Shown piece by piece: positions 1 through 8,325 of a DNA stretch of 64,000 nucleotides. Below the pieces are notes generated by a model. That model searched no databases. It was given only the letters and a program-made list of their open reading frames with translations, and was not told the origin of the DNA. The stretch lies in NCBI RefSeq assembly GCF_048213115.1, contig NZ_CP172404.1:3596001-3660000 (forward strand), given 5' to 3'. The translations under genes were made by a program, and so were the position numbers. Position 1 is the stretch's first letter, and every line of letters starts with the position of its first letter. This stretch comes from Niveibacterium terrae (GTDB lineage: Bacteria > Pseudomonadota > Gammaproteobacteria > Burkholderiales > Rhodocyclaceae).

Positions 1-304
1 GGCGGCGCACACAGCGGGGCCCGGTAAAAAAGATCAGCCCTACAGTATCGCCGACCCGGACGAAAAAACCGAACCTCAGTTGCGCGAAAACCGCGTCATT
101 CGCGAATCGGCCCCTCCCAGACCTTCGCCTCATGGATCGAATCGTCCGCCGCCTTCAGCTGGCCACCCGCGTCTTGAGCCGCAGTTCCCCGTCTTGCAGC
201 GAGGTTGCGATATCCCGGCGGGGGGAAAGGAAAACCCACTCTCATCGGTGGCTTTATCCGCTGACAGGATAGAATCGACGGTTCGATCAAGATTTCCCCC
301 CGCG
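1..304. other. window edge, no gene supported
   Basis: No complete gene is supported here. The frame of the downstream methyltransferase is open from base 2 and has a TTG at 80, but the extra residues are rich in Pro, Arg and Ser and do not look like a methyltransferase N-terminus. Long open frames are common by chance in DNA this GC-rich. It could hold the tail of an upstream gene or the methyltransferase promoter. Confidence 0.4.
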
Positions 305-1498
305 ATGAACCCGCAGCCCTCCTCCCCTCCGATGCGCAACGTGATCACGCTGGGCCAGGTCTTCACGCCCGACGCAATCGTCACGCTGATGCTCGCGCTC
401 CGTCAGCGCCAGGGATCGGTGCTGGAACCGGCCGCCGGCGACGGAGCTTTCGCCCGACGCCTGCCCGGCTGCGTCGCGATCGAGTGCGATGCACGGGTTG
501 CGACGGCAGACATCCGGGTCATGGATTTCTTCGATCTGCCGCTCGATCAGCGCTTCGACACGATCATCGGCAATCCGCCCTATGTGCGTTTCCAGGACAT
601 CGCAACAGAGACTCTGAACCGGCTCGACCTGAGCCGCTTCGACCAGCGCACCAACCTCGCACTGTTCTTCATCGAGAAGTGTCTGCGTCACCTCGCACCG
701 GGCGGCGAGCTGATCTTCATCGTGCCGCGCGAGTTCATCAAGCAGACTTCCGCGCGCAAGCTCAACGCCCGGCTTTTCGAGCTGGGCACGATCACGCACT
801 GGATAGAACTCGGCGATGCGCCGATCTTCGCCGGCGCGACGCCGAACTGCGCAATCTTCCGCTTCGAGCGCGACAACTTCTGTCGTCGCACAGCCTGGCG
901 GCGAATCGAACAGCCCGACTGGACGGTGCGCGAGTTCGTCCATCTCGACGGCCAGCTCGCCTTCACCGGTACGCCGCTGACCGTGCCGCTAGCCGATCTG
1001 TTCGACGTGCGGGTCGGCGCGGTCTCGGGCGCGGACTCCCTCTTCACGCATCCTGAGGGCAATCTGGAGCTGGTCTGCTCGCACACCGCCGAGAGCGGAC
1101 AGACGCGGCGGATGTTCTACAATCTGCGCCACCCTCAGCTCGAAGCGCACAAGGACGCGTTGCTCGCGCGCCGGATCAAGCCGTTCAATGAATCGAACTG
1201 GTGGCGTTGGGGGCGCGCCTACCCGGTCAGCGAAGCGCCGCGGATCTACGTCAATCACCGGACCCGCCGGGCCCGCCCCTTCTTCACCCACCCCTGCAAA
1301 GCCTTCGACGGCGCGGTGCTGGCACTCTTCGCACGCAATGCCGCGCTGGATCTGGAGAGGGCGACCGAGCTGCTCAACGACGCCGTGCCCTGGGAAGAGC
1401 TGGGCTTCTTCGTCGATGGCCGCTATCTTTTCACTCAACGCTCGCTGCAGACAACACAGCTTCCGGACGCCTTCGCAGCGCTGCGCGACCTGCGATAA
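305..1498 (+). CDS. orphan class I DNA adenine-N6 methyltransferase (Eco57I/TaqI-like)
   Basis: This 397-residue protein is a probable S-adenosylmethionine-dependent N6-adenine DNA methyltransferase. Seen: a conserved N-terminal GQVFTPD segment, the SAM-binding motif I LEPAAGDGAFARR near residue 45, and the catalytic motif IV GNPPY near residue 90. About 250 residues follow that would hold the target-recognition part, as in Eco57I/TaqI-type enzymes. The start at 305 is chosen because homology begins at the GQVFTPD segment; an ATG at 332 would also keep the whole domain. No restriction endonuclease or specificity subunit lies next to it, so it is best read as an orphan (possibly epigenetic or tRNA/rRNA) methyltransferase. 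The ylqF gene follows after 41 bases on the same strand. The exact substrate is not visible. Confidence 0.85.
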   Translation: MNPQPSSPPMRNVITLGQVFTPDAIVTLMLALRQRQGSVLEPAAGDGAFARRLPGCVAIECDARVATADIRVMDFFDLPLDQRFDTIIGNPPYVRFQDIATETLNRLDLSRFDQRTNLALFFIEKCLRHLAPGGELIFIVPREFIKQTSARKLNARLFELGTITHWIELGDAPIFAGATPNCAIFRFERDNFCRRTAWRRIEQPDWTVREFVHLDGQLAFTGTPLTVPLADLFDVRVGAVSGADSLFTHPEGNLELVCSHTAESGQTRRMFYNLRHPQLEAHKDALLARRIKPFNESNWWRWGRAYPVSEAPRIYVNHRTRRARPFFTHPCKAFDGAVLALFARNAALDLERATELLNDAVPWEELGFFVDGRYLFTQRSLQTTQLPDAFAALRDLR

Positions 1499-1539
1499 TC
1501 GGCCCCCAACACGCGAATAGCGTCTCACAGAAAGCCGCC

Positions 1540-2433
1540 ATGCCCATCCAGTGGTTCCCCGGACACATGAACTCGGCGCGCAAAAAGGCCGCCGAGACCC
1601 TTGCCTATGTCGATGTCGTCATCGAAGTCGTCGATGCCCGCCTGCCTGAAGCGAGCGCGAACCCGATGATCCGCGAGTTGCGCCAGTTCCGGCAGCGCCC
1701 CTGTCTGCGCATCCTGAACAAGAGCGACCTCGCCGATCCGGACGCGACGCGCCAGTGGCTGGACTATTACAACCGCCAGGACGGCGTCCGCGCGGTCGCG
1801 CTGTCGTGCAAGAAGCCCTCCGATGTCGCCCGCGTGCCCGGCCTGTGCAAGAGCCTCGCGCCGCACCGCAACGACGGCGTCAAGCCGCTGCGGATGATCA
1901 TCATGGGCATCCCGAACGTCGGCAAGTCGACGCTGATGAACGCGCTGCTCAAGCGCCGCGCCGCCGCGGTCGGCGACGAGCCGGCGGTCACGAAGAGCCA
2001 GGCGACTTACGATCTGGGCTCGCAGATGACGCTGACCGACACGCCGGGGATGCTGTGGCCCAAGATCGAATTCGATTCGGATGGCTACATGCTCGCCGCA
2101 AGCCACGCGGTCGGCACCAACGCGGTCGTCGAGGAGGAAGTCGCGGCCTTCCTCGCCGAGCTGCTGCGCGATCGCTACCCGGCCCAGCTCGCCGCCCGCT
2201 ACAAGATCGACCTGGCGGACATGGACGGCCCGGCCATCGTCGAAGCGATCGGCAAGCGGCGCGGCTGCCTCGTCAAAGGCGGCGGCCTGGACCTCGAAAA
2301 AGCCGCGCTGATCCTGCTCAACGACTACCGCAGCGGCGCGCTGGGCCTGATCAGCCTGGAAACGCCCGAGACGCGGGAAAAGATGATCGCGGCGACCAAA
2401 CCTGTCCCGCAAGCCCCCGAAGACAAAGACTGA
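1540..2433 (+). CDS. ylqF: ribosome biogenesis GTPase YlqF/RbgA family
   Basis: A circularly permuted GTPase of 297 residues that in its family helps late assembly of the large ribosomal subunit in the cytoplasm. The N-terminus starts with the typical WFPGHM segment. The G4 motif NKSD (near residue 58) comes before G1 GIPNVGKS (near 128) and G3 DTPG (near 170), which is the permuted order that defines YlqF/YjeQ-type proteins. A C-terminal RNA-binding-like helical region with a GGLDLEKAA segment completes it. The ATG at 1540 is used because family members begin with this segment. The gene probably shares a transcript with the upstream methyltransferase. It faces the convergent ycaQ homologue, whose stop is 6 bases away. 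Confidence 0.93.
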   Translation: MPIQWFPGHMNSARKKAAETLAYVDVVIEVVDARLPEASANPMIRELRQFRQRPCLRILNKSDLADPDATRQWLDYYNRQDGVRAVALSCKKPSDVARVPGLCKSLAPHRNDGVKPLRMIIMGIPNVGKSTLMNALLKRRAAAVGDEPAVTKSQATYDLGSQMTLTDTPGMLWPKIEFDSDGYMLAASHAVGTNAVVEEEVAAFLAELLRDRYPAQLAARYKIDLADMDGPAIVEAIGKRRGCLVKGGGLDLEKAALILLNDYRSGALGLISLETPETREKMIAATKPVPQAPEDKD

Positions 2434-2439
2434 GTTCCT

Positions 2440-3651
2440 TCAAGGCCCGGGGATGGAGAGAACCGCGCCGAGCGGATTGTCTTTTGCGCTGATCCGCAGC
2501 TGCGGACAGCCATGCCAGTCGGCGCAGCGCCGCAGGCAGCGGCCCAAGTCGGCGCCGAAACGAAGCGAAGGACGGACGCCCGCTTCGAGATGGATGGACT
2601 TGATCTCGAAGACTCTCTGGGCTCTGTGGGCCTTCGCGTCGAGGCGGCCGACCAGACGCCCACGCGCCAGTATCGGCAGCACGAAATAGCCGTACTGGCG
2701 TTTCGTCTCGGGCGTATAGCACTCGATCCGGTAGTCGAAACCGAACAACTCCAGCGCACGCTTGCGATCCCAGACCACCGGGTCGAAAGGCGAGAGCAGC
2801 GTCGTCACCGTCGAGGCCAGAGTTCCGGCCTGCGCCTCGTCGAGCAGCGCGGCGTGATCGCGGTGGACATAAGCCGGCGACGCCCACCCCTCCACCCGCA
2901 CCGCAGTCAGTTCGCCCGCGTCGGCGAACTCTTCGAGTAGTGCTGCGCTGCCCTGGCGCTTGATCCGGTAGTAATCGGCCACCCAGGCCGGCAGCGCCAG
3001 GCCCAGAGCCCGGCAGCTCATCTTCAGCATTTCGCGCCGGGCAGCATCGGAGCTCAGCGCGTCGCGATCGTCCCAACCGGGCAGAACCCGTTCGGCGAGG
3101 TCGTAGACACGCTGAAAGCTCTGGCGCCGCGCAACCATCAGACGGCCCAGCGTGAAGAGCACTTCGAGGTGTCGCTTCTCGGGCTTCCAGTCCCACCAGC
3201 CCTTGCCGCCGCCATCGCGGCGCTCGAAGTCGGCGGCACGCACCGGGCCGGCCCGCTTCACCCGTTCAAGCACTTGCTCGATCTCGGTGCGGTGACGGGC
3301 CGCCCACTCCGCCGAGTACTTCCAGCCCATCGCCGCCGGATCGAGCATACGGTGACGCAGCAGCCGGTAATCCTCGATCGGCACGAGGCAGGCCTCATGT
3401 GCCCAGTACTCGAACAGCGCCCCCTCGGCCAGCAATCCGTCGAGCCAGGCCGGATCAAAAGCCCCCAGCCGACTCCACAGCACGAAATAGGGGCTGCGCG
3501 CCACGACGCTGATCGTGTCAATCTGCAGCAGGGCCATGCGCCGGATCGTTGCGAGCACCGCGTCGCGAGACGCTTTGTGTCGCGGAGGCGCGCGCAGCCC
3601 CTGGGCGGCCAGATGAAGGGCGCGGGCAGCGGAGAGCGAGAGGTGGCGCAT
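2440..3651 (-). CDS. ycaQ: YcaQ/AlkX-type DNA glycosylase (winged-helix, DUF1006)
   Basis: A 403-residue winged-helix protein of the HTH_42/AlkZ superfamily. E. coli YcaQ (AlkX) in this family unhooks interstrand DNA crosslinks and excises bulky alkylated bases. The YcaQ-type catalytic QxD motif is seen as Gln43-Ile-Asp45, followed by the conserved ISVVARSPYFVLWSRLG stretch. The AlkZ subgroup instead carries QxQ, so this belongs to the YcaQ branch. It has full family length and reads away from the divergent dehydrogenase gene. The roughly 200-base gap between them should contain both promoters. Substrate range is inferred from family only. Confidence 0.9.
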   Translation of the reverse strand: MRHLSLSAARALHLAAQGLRAPPRHKASRDAVLATIRRMALLQIDTISVVARSPYFVLWSRLGAFDPAWLDGLLAEGALFEYWAHEACLVPIEDYRLLRHRMLDPAAMGWKYSAEWAARHRTEIEQVLERVKRAGPVRAADFERRDGGGKGWWDWKPEKRHLEVLFTLGRLMVARRQSFQRVYDLAERVLPGWDDRDALSSDAARREMLKMSCRALGLALPAWVADYYRIKRQGSAALLEEFADAGELTAVRVEGWASPAYVHRDHAALLDEAQAGTLASTVTTLLSPFDPVVWDRKRALELFGFDYRIECYTPETKRQYGYFVLPILARGRLVGRLDAKAHRAQRVFEIKSIHLEAGVRPSLRFGADLGRCLRRCADWHGCPQLRISAKDNPLGAVLSIPGP

Positions 3652-3850
3652 CAGCAGGACTCGGCGCAGCAGGAGGAGCGATTATCGCCGCCCTATCCGC
3701 CGCCGCGTATACCCGTCATCGCCCCGGATCTCGGCCCGGCGACGAATTAGAATGTCGGCTCCGGGCCGACCGCTATCCGCGCGAGCGCCCCCATCGGCCA
3801 AAAGCCGGTGTCCCCTTACGACAGCCCTGATCGGGCTTCTGGAGCAGGCA

Positions 3851-4780
3851 ATGAAAATATCCGTGATCGGCATGGGTGCGGTCGGCACCGAAATCGTCGG
3901 CTATCTGGTCAACATGTCGGAAGTGACCGAGATCGTCGCCGTCGACAAGGCCCGCGAAAAATCCGAAGCGGAGCTGTGGGACTTCGCCCATACGACCTCG
4001 TTCATCTACGCGAAGAACCCCCGCCTCGTCGTCGGCGGCTACGCCGAGACCGCGGGCAGCGACGTCGTCGTGATCACGGCCGGCGCCCAGCTCGCCAAGG
4101 GCCAGAACCGCGACGATCTGGTCCGCATCAACAGCGGCATCATCCGCGAAATCATCCGTGAAGTTGAAGCGAACTCGCCAGAAGCCGTCGTGATCATGGT
4201 CACAAACCCCGTCGACGTGCTGACTCTGGTCGCGCTGCGCGCCTCGAACTATCCGCGCGAACGCCTGATCTCGGCGGGCACGATCATCGACTCGGCGCGC
4301 TTCATGCGCATCCTCGCCGAGCACGTCGATCTCGATCCGAAGAACATCTTCGGCTACATGCTCGGCGATCACGGCTCGACCGGCTTCATCCCGTGGAGCA
4401 TCTGCAACGTCTGCGGCCTGGACATCGACAGCTATTGCGAACTGAACGGGATCGAACCCATAGACAAGGCGAAGCTGCGCCAGCGCGTGCTCGACGCCGG
4501 CTTCGACATCTTCAACCGCAAGGGCAACACGAACCACGGCATCGCCGCTTCGGTGTTCCGCGTGATCCGCGCGATCGCGTCCGACGAGCGCTCGGTTCTT
4601 CCGGTCGGCGTGCGCCTCGACGGCGAATACGGGATCGACGATCTGGTCGTCAGCGTGCCCTGCGTGGTCGGCGCGGGCGGCGTTCAGCGCATCCTCAAAT
4701 ATCGCTTCAGCGAATCCGAACAACGTGAATTCGCCGGCTCGATCACCCACCTGAGATCGCTGGTCGCGCTGACCGACTGA
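3851..4780 (+). CDS. L-lactate/malate dehydrogenase family NAD-dependent oxidoreductase
   Basis: A 309-residue member of the LDH/MDH superfamily that would interconvert a 2-hydroxy acid and a 2-oxo acid with NAD. Seen: the N-terminal Rossmann glycine motif (GMGAVG, residues 7-12), the active-site Asp/Arg segment GTIIDSARF, the catalytic His in GDHGST, and the loop Arg87 that matches Arg109 of LDH. The specificity position that is Gln in LDH and Arg in MDH lines up with Leu81, so neither activity can be assigned; the 2-hydroxyisocaproate-type branch is an alternative. An ATG at 3851 follows a GGAGCAGG ribosome site. A same-frame extension upstream is not conserved. It converges on the Fur-family gene. 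Confidence 0.85.
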   Translation: MKISVIGMGAVGTEIVGYLVNMSEVTEIVAVDKAREKSEAELWDFAHTTSFIYAKNPRLVVGGYAETAGSDVVVITAGAQLAKGQNRDDLVRINSGIIREIIREVEANSPEAVVIMVTNPVDVLTLVALRASNYPRERLISAGTIIDSARFMRILAEHVDLDPKNIFGYMLGDHGSTGFIPWSICNVCGLDIDSYCELNGIEPIDKAKLRQRVLDAGFDIFNRKGNTNHGIAASVFRVIRAIASDERSVLPVGVRLDGEYGIDDLVVSVPCVVGAGGVQRILKYRFSESEQREFAGSITHLRSLVALTD

Positions 4781-4801
4781 GGAGATCGGACTGCGCGGGG
4801 C

Positions 4802-5236
4802 TTACTTGTGCGGCTCGGACGGATTGCAGGCGGCGCAGTGGCCGTGGACCGAGTATTCGACCTGGGTCGTCGCGAAGCCTTCGGGCAGACGCGGCGCTTC
4901 GGGCTGCACGTCGTCGAGACAGAAGACCTTGCCGCAATCGTCGCAGACGAAATGCGCATGCGTGCCATGAGGCCGGTCGGCGCTGCTCGCGGCCGAGAAG
5001 CGGAAAACACGCATCTCGTCGGCAAGCTTGTGCGCGAGCCCCTGCTCGACAAGCCAGTCGAGCACGCGGTAGAGCGTGACGCGGTCGACCGGAACCTCGC
5101 CGGCGAGCGCCTCTTCGACTTCGCGGTGCGAGAGCGCGCGGGAGGCTCCGCGCAGCAGGGCCAGCACGCGCAGGCGGGCGGGCGTGACGCGGGCTCCGCG
5201 CTCGCGGAGCTGGCGGGCAAGATCGTTGGCAGTCAT
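4802..5236 (-). CDS. Fur-family metal-responsive repressor (Zur/PerR/Fur type)
   Basis: A 144-residue Fur-superfamily DNA-binding regulator. The N-terminal winged helix includes the recognition segment VDRVTLYRVLDWL near residues 50-62. The C-terminal dimerisation part has a HAH pair at 93-95 and two structural-zinc CxxC motifs at Cys98/Cys101 and Cys134/Cys137. The divergence from canonical Fur and the short C-terminus favour a Zur-like role, but the sensed metal cannot be read from the sequence. A perfect inverted repeat lies 14 bases upstream of the start codon and suggests autoregulation. No zinc or iron uptake genes are adjacent. Confidence 0.88.
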   Translation of the reverse strand: MTANDLARQLRERGARVTPARLRVLALLRGASRALSHREVEEALAGEVPVDRVTLYRVLDWLVEQGLAHKLADEMRVFRFSAASSADRPHGTHAHFVCDDCGKVFCLDDVQPEAPRLPEGFATTQVEYSVHGHCAACNPSEPHK

Positions 5237-5249
5237 GGCGGCGATTCTA

Positions 5250-5268
5250 TTTGCAATTCGGTTGCAAA
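5250..5268. promoter_or_regulatory. palindromic operator upstream of the Fur-family gene
   Basis: A perfect inverted repeat TTTGCAA-N5-TTGCAAA stands directly before the start of the Fur-family gene. Its symmetry and AT-rich arms in otherwise GC-rich DNA fit a Fur/Zur-type dimer site. Binding by the adjacent regulator is inference. Confidence 0.6.
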
Positions 5269-5287
5269 AGCAAACCGGCGCCGATCG

Positions 5288-5320
5288 AAAAACGGCGGGA
5301 AGGCCTTCGCCTCCCCGCCG
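5288..5320 (-). terminator. rho-independent terminator after the phosphatase gene
   Basis: Read on the minus strand, a hairpin with arms CGGCGGG/CCCGCCG and an inner AGGC/GCCT stem around a GAAG loop is followed at once by TTTTT. It would end transcription of the phosphatase lipoprotein gene before the fur-like gene. A second, weaker hairpin lies at 5328-5352 with arms around a TGTA loop. Confidence 0.8.
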
Positions 5321-5358
5321 CGCACACCCTGAGTAGCACTGTAGTGCTCAGGCCATCC

Positions 5359-6612
5359 TCATTGAAGCTTCGCGACCATCGCGTCGATCTGGGCCTGGGT
5401 CAGATAACCACCGTCGATGAAGTGCTTCGAGACCGCAGCCTTCAGATCGGTGACCGCGGTGATGTCGCTGACGCCGAGCATCTTTTCCAGTGAATACTTG
5501 AGGATCTTATAGTCGCGGAATTCCTTGATCCCCATGTCGTTCGAGCGCTGGTAGTCGGCCTTGATGTCGTCCCACTTCGCGCCACCGAAGGCCGCCAACA
5601 CCGCGGTGAACACGCCGGTGCGGTCAGTGCCCAGGCGGCAGTGGATCGAAACCGGGGCATTGTTGGCCGGATTGTTGATGAACTCGACGACTTGCTTGAT
5701 CCAGCCCCCGAAAGCCGCGCCCGACGAAGAATAGTAGACGGTGTTGTAATCGGCAGAAGGCAGGAAGAGCACGTGTCCGCCGCTGACGATGTTCTGGTAG
5801 TAGGGCGTCAGCGCCTCACCAGCAGCGAGGCTGGCGGTCTCGTCCTTGTACAGCGTGATGTCGGACTGAACGCCGTGCTCTTCCATCAGCATGTTGACCT
5901 GCTTGACCCGCTCCACCTCGGTGTCAAACTGGGTGCGCGACATCTTGAACGGGTGATAGCTACGGAACAGCTTGGTGAGGCCCGGAACCTGGCGGAAATT
6001 CGAGATCTTCTCGCGTCCGATTTCCGTAGAGAGGTTGAAGTCGTTGATCGTTTTGACGGTGTTGGCGATGACCGTGTTGTTGATGACCGCACTGACATCA
6101 TCGCCCGGGAAGATCAACAGCTGGTTGCCCGAGAACGAGTAGCCGAGCGGCGCCGTGCTCGGAACACCCATATAGGCTTCCTTGCTGGCCGTGCCCGCGA
6201 CGGTCCCCGCAACGATGAACTGGAACTCGGGCTGACCGCTGTTGCCTGGGATCTTGACGCTCGCGAACGGCACTTCGACGAACCAGATTCCCTTGTTCGT
6301 CGCGCTGGCCTTCATCTGGAACGCAGCCGGCGTCGGGTTGGCCCAGCCGTTGAACGATCCGCGCACGCTGACACCAGTGATCGCGGTGACCTTCTGGGCC
6401 TCCAACGCGGTCTTCTGCGCAGCCTCGTCGAAGAAGAACACGACGCTGGTATCGGTCAGCTTGTAGCCCAGAGTCGTCGCCGTTCCGTCCAGAGTGACCG
6501 GAAGATCGGACTTGACCACCGTAGAGCCATCACCGTCCGAGCCACACCCGGCCAGCAAGGACAAGGACAGACAAGCCGCCCACAGGAAGGCCCAAAAACC
6601 TGCTCTTTTCAT
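5359..6612 (-). CDS. secreted tyrosine/dual-specificity phosphatase lipoprotein
   Basis: A 417-residue lipoprotein: a lipobox LLAGC ends the signal peptide near residue 23, so it should be anchored on the outer side of the cytoplasmic membrane or in the outer membrane. Residues about 60-150 resemble an immunoglobulin-like carbohydrate-binding fold (a GSFNGW segment as in CBM48/AMPK-beta glycogen-binding domains). The C-terminal half carries the cysteine phosphatase signature HCxxGxxRTG with Cys325 and Arg331 (HCX5R), as in bacterial tyrosine or inositol phosphatases. The ATG at 6612 is preferred over the GTG at 6621 because the AGAAGGTGG ribosome site runs into the latter. The gene stands alone with its own terminator. 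The substrate could be a phosphoprotein, phosphoinositide or inositol phosphate. Confidence 0.85.
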   Translation of the reverse strand: MKRAGFWAFLWAACLSLSLLAGCGSDGDGSTVVKSDLPVTLDGTATTLGYKLTDTSVVFFFDEAAQKTALEAQKVTAITGVSVRGSFNGWANPTPAAFQMKASATNKGIWFVEVPFASVKIPGNSGQPEFQFIVAGTVAGTASKEAYMGVPSTAPLGYSFSGNQLLIFPGDDVSAVINNTVIANTVKTINDFNLSTEIGREKISNFRQVPGLTKLFRSYHPFKMSRTQFDTEVERVKQVNMLMEEHGVQSDITLYKDETASLAAGEALTPYYQNIVSGGHVLFLPSADYNTVYYSSSGAAFGGWIKQVVEFINNPANNAPVSIHCRLGTDRTGVFTAVLAAFGGAKWDDIKADYQRSNDMGIKEFRDYKILKYSLEKMLGVSDITAVTDLKAAVSKHFIDGGYLTQAQIDAMVAKLQ

Positions 6613-6893
6613 TACATCCACCTTCTGCTGTCGTTAAAAAAATCGAACACGACACAGCCGCGCCACGGAGATCTTCGCCCCCTGAGACCGAGAATGAATA
6701 TGTCACAGTATCCCGGAGGGCCAATTCGACACGCCTTGCATGACAGAAAAATTTCAGGCTTACCTGACTCCAGTCAAAAAGGCCGGATGACCGAAATCGG
6801 ATTTGTTCACAATTGAAACCCGGGTTCGCTGCGCGCAGGACAGATCACCCGCGCTATCCTGAGCAGAGGAGAACCTCAGCTCAGGAGAAAACC
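6613..6893. other. divergent intergenic region
   Basis: This 281-base spacer lies between two divergently transcribed lipoprotein genes and is more AT-rich than its surroundings. It must hold both promoters. I see no clear palindrome, riboswitch or small ORF with a ribosome site. Confidence 0.4.
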
Positions 6894-7493
6894 ATGACCC
6901 GCCCCGCCTTCCCGCTCATCACGCTTGTGCTCGGGCTTGCCGCCTGTGCGACGCCCAGAATGGAAGCCGAATGGAGCGACCCCGCCTTCGCGGGCCAGGC
7001 TCTGCGTGACGCTCCGGTCATGGTCGTCTGCGAGGCGGCCGATGACGCGACCGAGAGGCTCTGCATCGAAACCCTCGTCAGCGAGTTCAAGAACCGCGGT
7101 CTGCGCGCTTTCGGCGCAAGCCGCCTGGCCGCGGCCAACCAAGGGGCGGATACCGAGCGCTACCTCCCTGCCGCACAGTCAGCCGGCGCCCGCGCGGCGC
7201 TTGTCGCACGCCTGAGTCCGGAAGCGACCTACATGGAGCCGCCGGCATCGGTCGGGATAGGAATCGGCGGAGGAAGCAGGCACTTCGGCACCGACATCGG
7301 CGTGGCGCTGCCGGTCGGTTCGGCCAAGCCCAGAACCGCCTATTCCGGCAGCGCCAGCCTGATCGAAGTCGCAAGCCGAAAAGTGATGTGGTCGGCCAAG
7401 GCCGTCGCACCGGCAGCCTCGTCGCAGCAGGAGCAGATGGGCGAGTTGGCCCGCGCGCTCGCCAACTCGGCGCACAAGGCCGGCCTGTTCTGA
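6894..7493 (+). CDS. putative lipoprotein, DUF4136-like
   Basis: A 199-residue predicted lipoprotein with a short signal peptide ending in the lipobox LAAC at about residues 15-18. The mature part has a glycine-rich stretch (GIGIGGGSRHFG) followed by strand-forming segments and a LIEVASRKVMWSAKA motif. Such motifs recur in periplasmic or outer-membrane lipoproteins of the DUF4136 kind, but the assignment is weak. The ATG at 6894 is preceded by CAGGAG. It is probably a single-gene unit. Function unknown. Confidence 0.7.
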   Translation: MTRPAFPLITLVLGLAACATPRMEAEWSDPAFAGQALRDAPVMVVCEAADDATERLCIETLVSEFKNRGLRAFGASRLAAANQGADTERYLPAAQSAGARAALVARLSPEATYMEPPASVGIGIGGGSRHFGTDIGVALPVGSAKPRTAYSGSASLIEVASRKVMWSAKAVAPAASSQQEQMGELARALANSAHKAGLF

Positions 7494-7596
7494 CCGGAAC
7501 CAGGAAATTCGTCCTAGCTCATCCGGGATCTTTCAGGGTTTAATGCATGCGCTGCCGCGTCGAGTGCAGTGGCCCTGACGAAGGAGGAGTGTCCTC

Positions 7597-8322
7597 ATGC
7601 AGACGAGTTTCCCCGAGCAGCCCCCGGCCAGAGACGACTCCGCGCCCTGTTCCGCGCAACGCCTGCAAAGGGCGATCCGGACTTCGGCGCACGCCCACGG
7701 CTTCGCGGGAATCCGCCTGAGCCGCAAGGAGCGCGCGTGGCAGACCACTCTGGTGCTGCTCGCTCTGGGCCTGGTTCTGCTGCCTTTGTTGCAGAACGCC
7801 GGGGTCGCGCTGGCTCTGGCCCCCAACGTGTTGAACCTGATCCAGGTCTTCCTCGCGGTTGCGGTGCTGATCGCGATCGTGCTGCTCGCTTCGGCGAACC
7901 TGGCTCTGCGCGGCCGAACGTTGAGCGAATGCGCAGAACGCCTGAGGGAGCTTTCGCACGAATTCGACAAGGTCTGCGAGGACCTCGGCCCCACAGTCAT
8001 GCCTTCGCACATCCTCGACGAATTCCGCACCCGCCACAGCGAAACCCTGCGCAACATCGAAGCTCCTTGCCACAACGACCATCGCCAGACCCTGTGGGCG
8101 ATGGCCAGCGACTATGAGCTCGATCCGGCCAGCCGTCTGCGCCTGGGCCTGAGCTCTGCGGCCTCGCAGCTTTTCTCGCTCGCCCTGCCCCTGCTGCTCT
8201 TGACGCTCGAAGCCTTCTTCATCGCCAATGCGCTGGGGCTCAATCACGAACTGAACCAGTTGCTGGGTCCGGCCGCCGATCTGACGATGAAAGCCGAGCC
8301 GGATCTGACGCTCAACCGCTGA
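7597..8322 (+). CDS. three-helix membrane protein, possibly SLATT-like
   Basis: I do not firmly recognise this 241-residue protein. It has two adjacent N-terminal membrane helices (about residues 50-70 and 76-104), a roughly 80-residue soluble helical region starting RGRTLSECAERLRELSHEFD, and a third hydrophobic segment near 190-213. Two transmembrane helices followed by a charged helical cytoplasmic domain recall the SLATT superfamily of 2TM effectors, but no diagnostic partner (SLOG, SMODS or reverse transcriptase) is adjacent. A strong AAGGAGG ribosome site precedes the ATG. It converges on the TonB-like gene with a three-base gap. Confidence 0.6.
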   Translation: MQTSFPEQPPARDDSAPCSAQRLQRAIRTSAHAHGFAGIRLSRKERAWQTTLVLLALGLVLLPLLQNAGVALALAPNVLNLIQVFLAVAVLIAIVLLASANLALRGRTLSECAERLRELSHEFDKVCEDLGPTVMPSHILDEFRTRHSETLRNIEAPCHNDHRQTLWAMASDYELDPASRLRLGLSSAASQLFSLALPLLLLTLEAFFIANALGLNHELNQLLGPAADLTMKAEPDLTLNR

Positions 8323-8325
8323 AGC

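Noticed and set aside
305..1498. complete restriction-modification system
   Set aside because: Only the methyltransferase is present; neighbouring genes are clearly ylqF and ycaQ.
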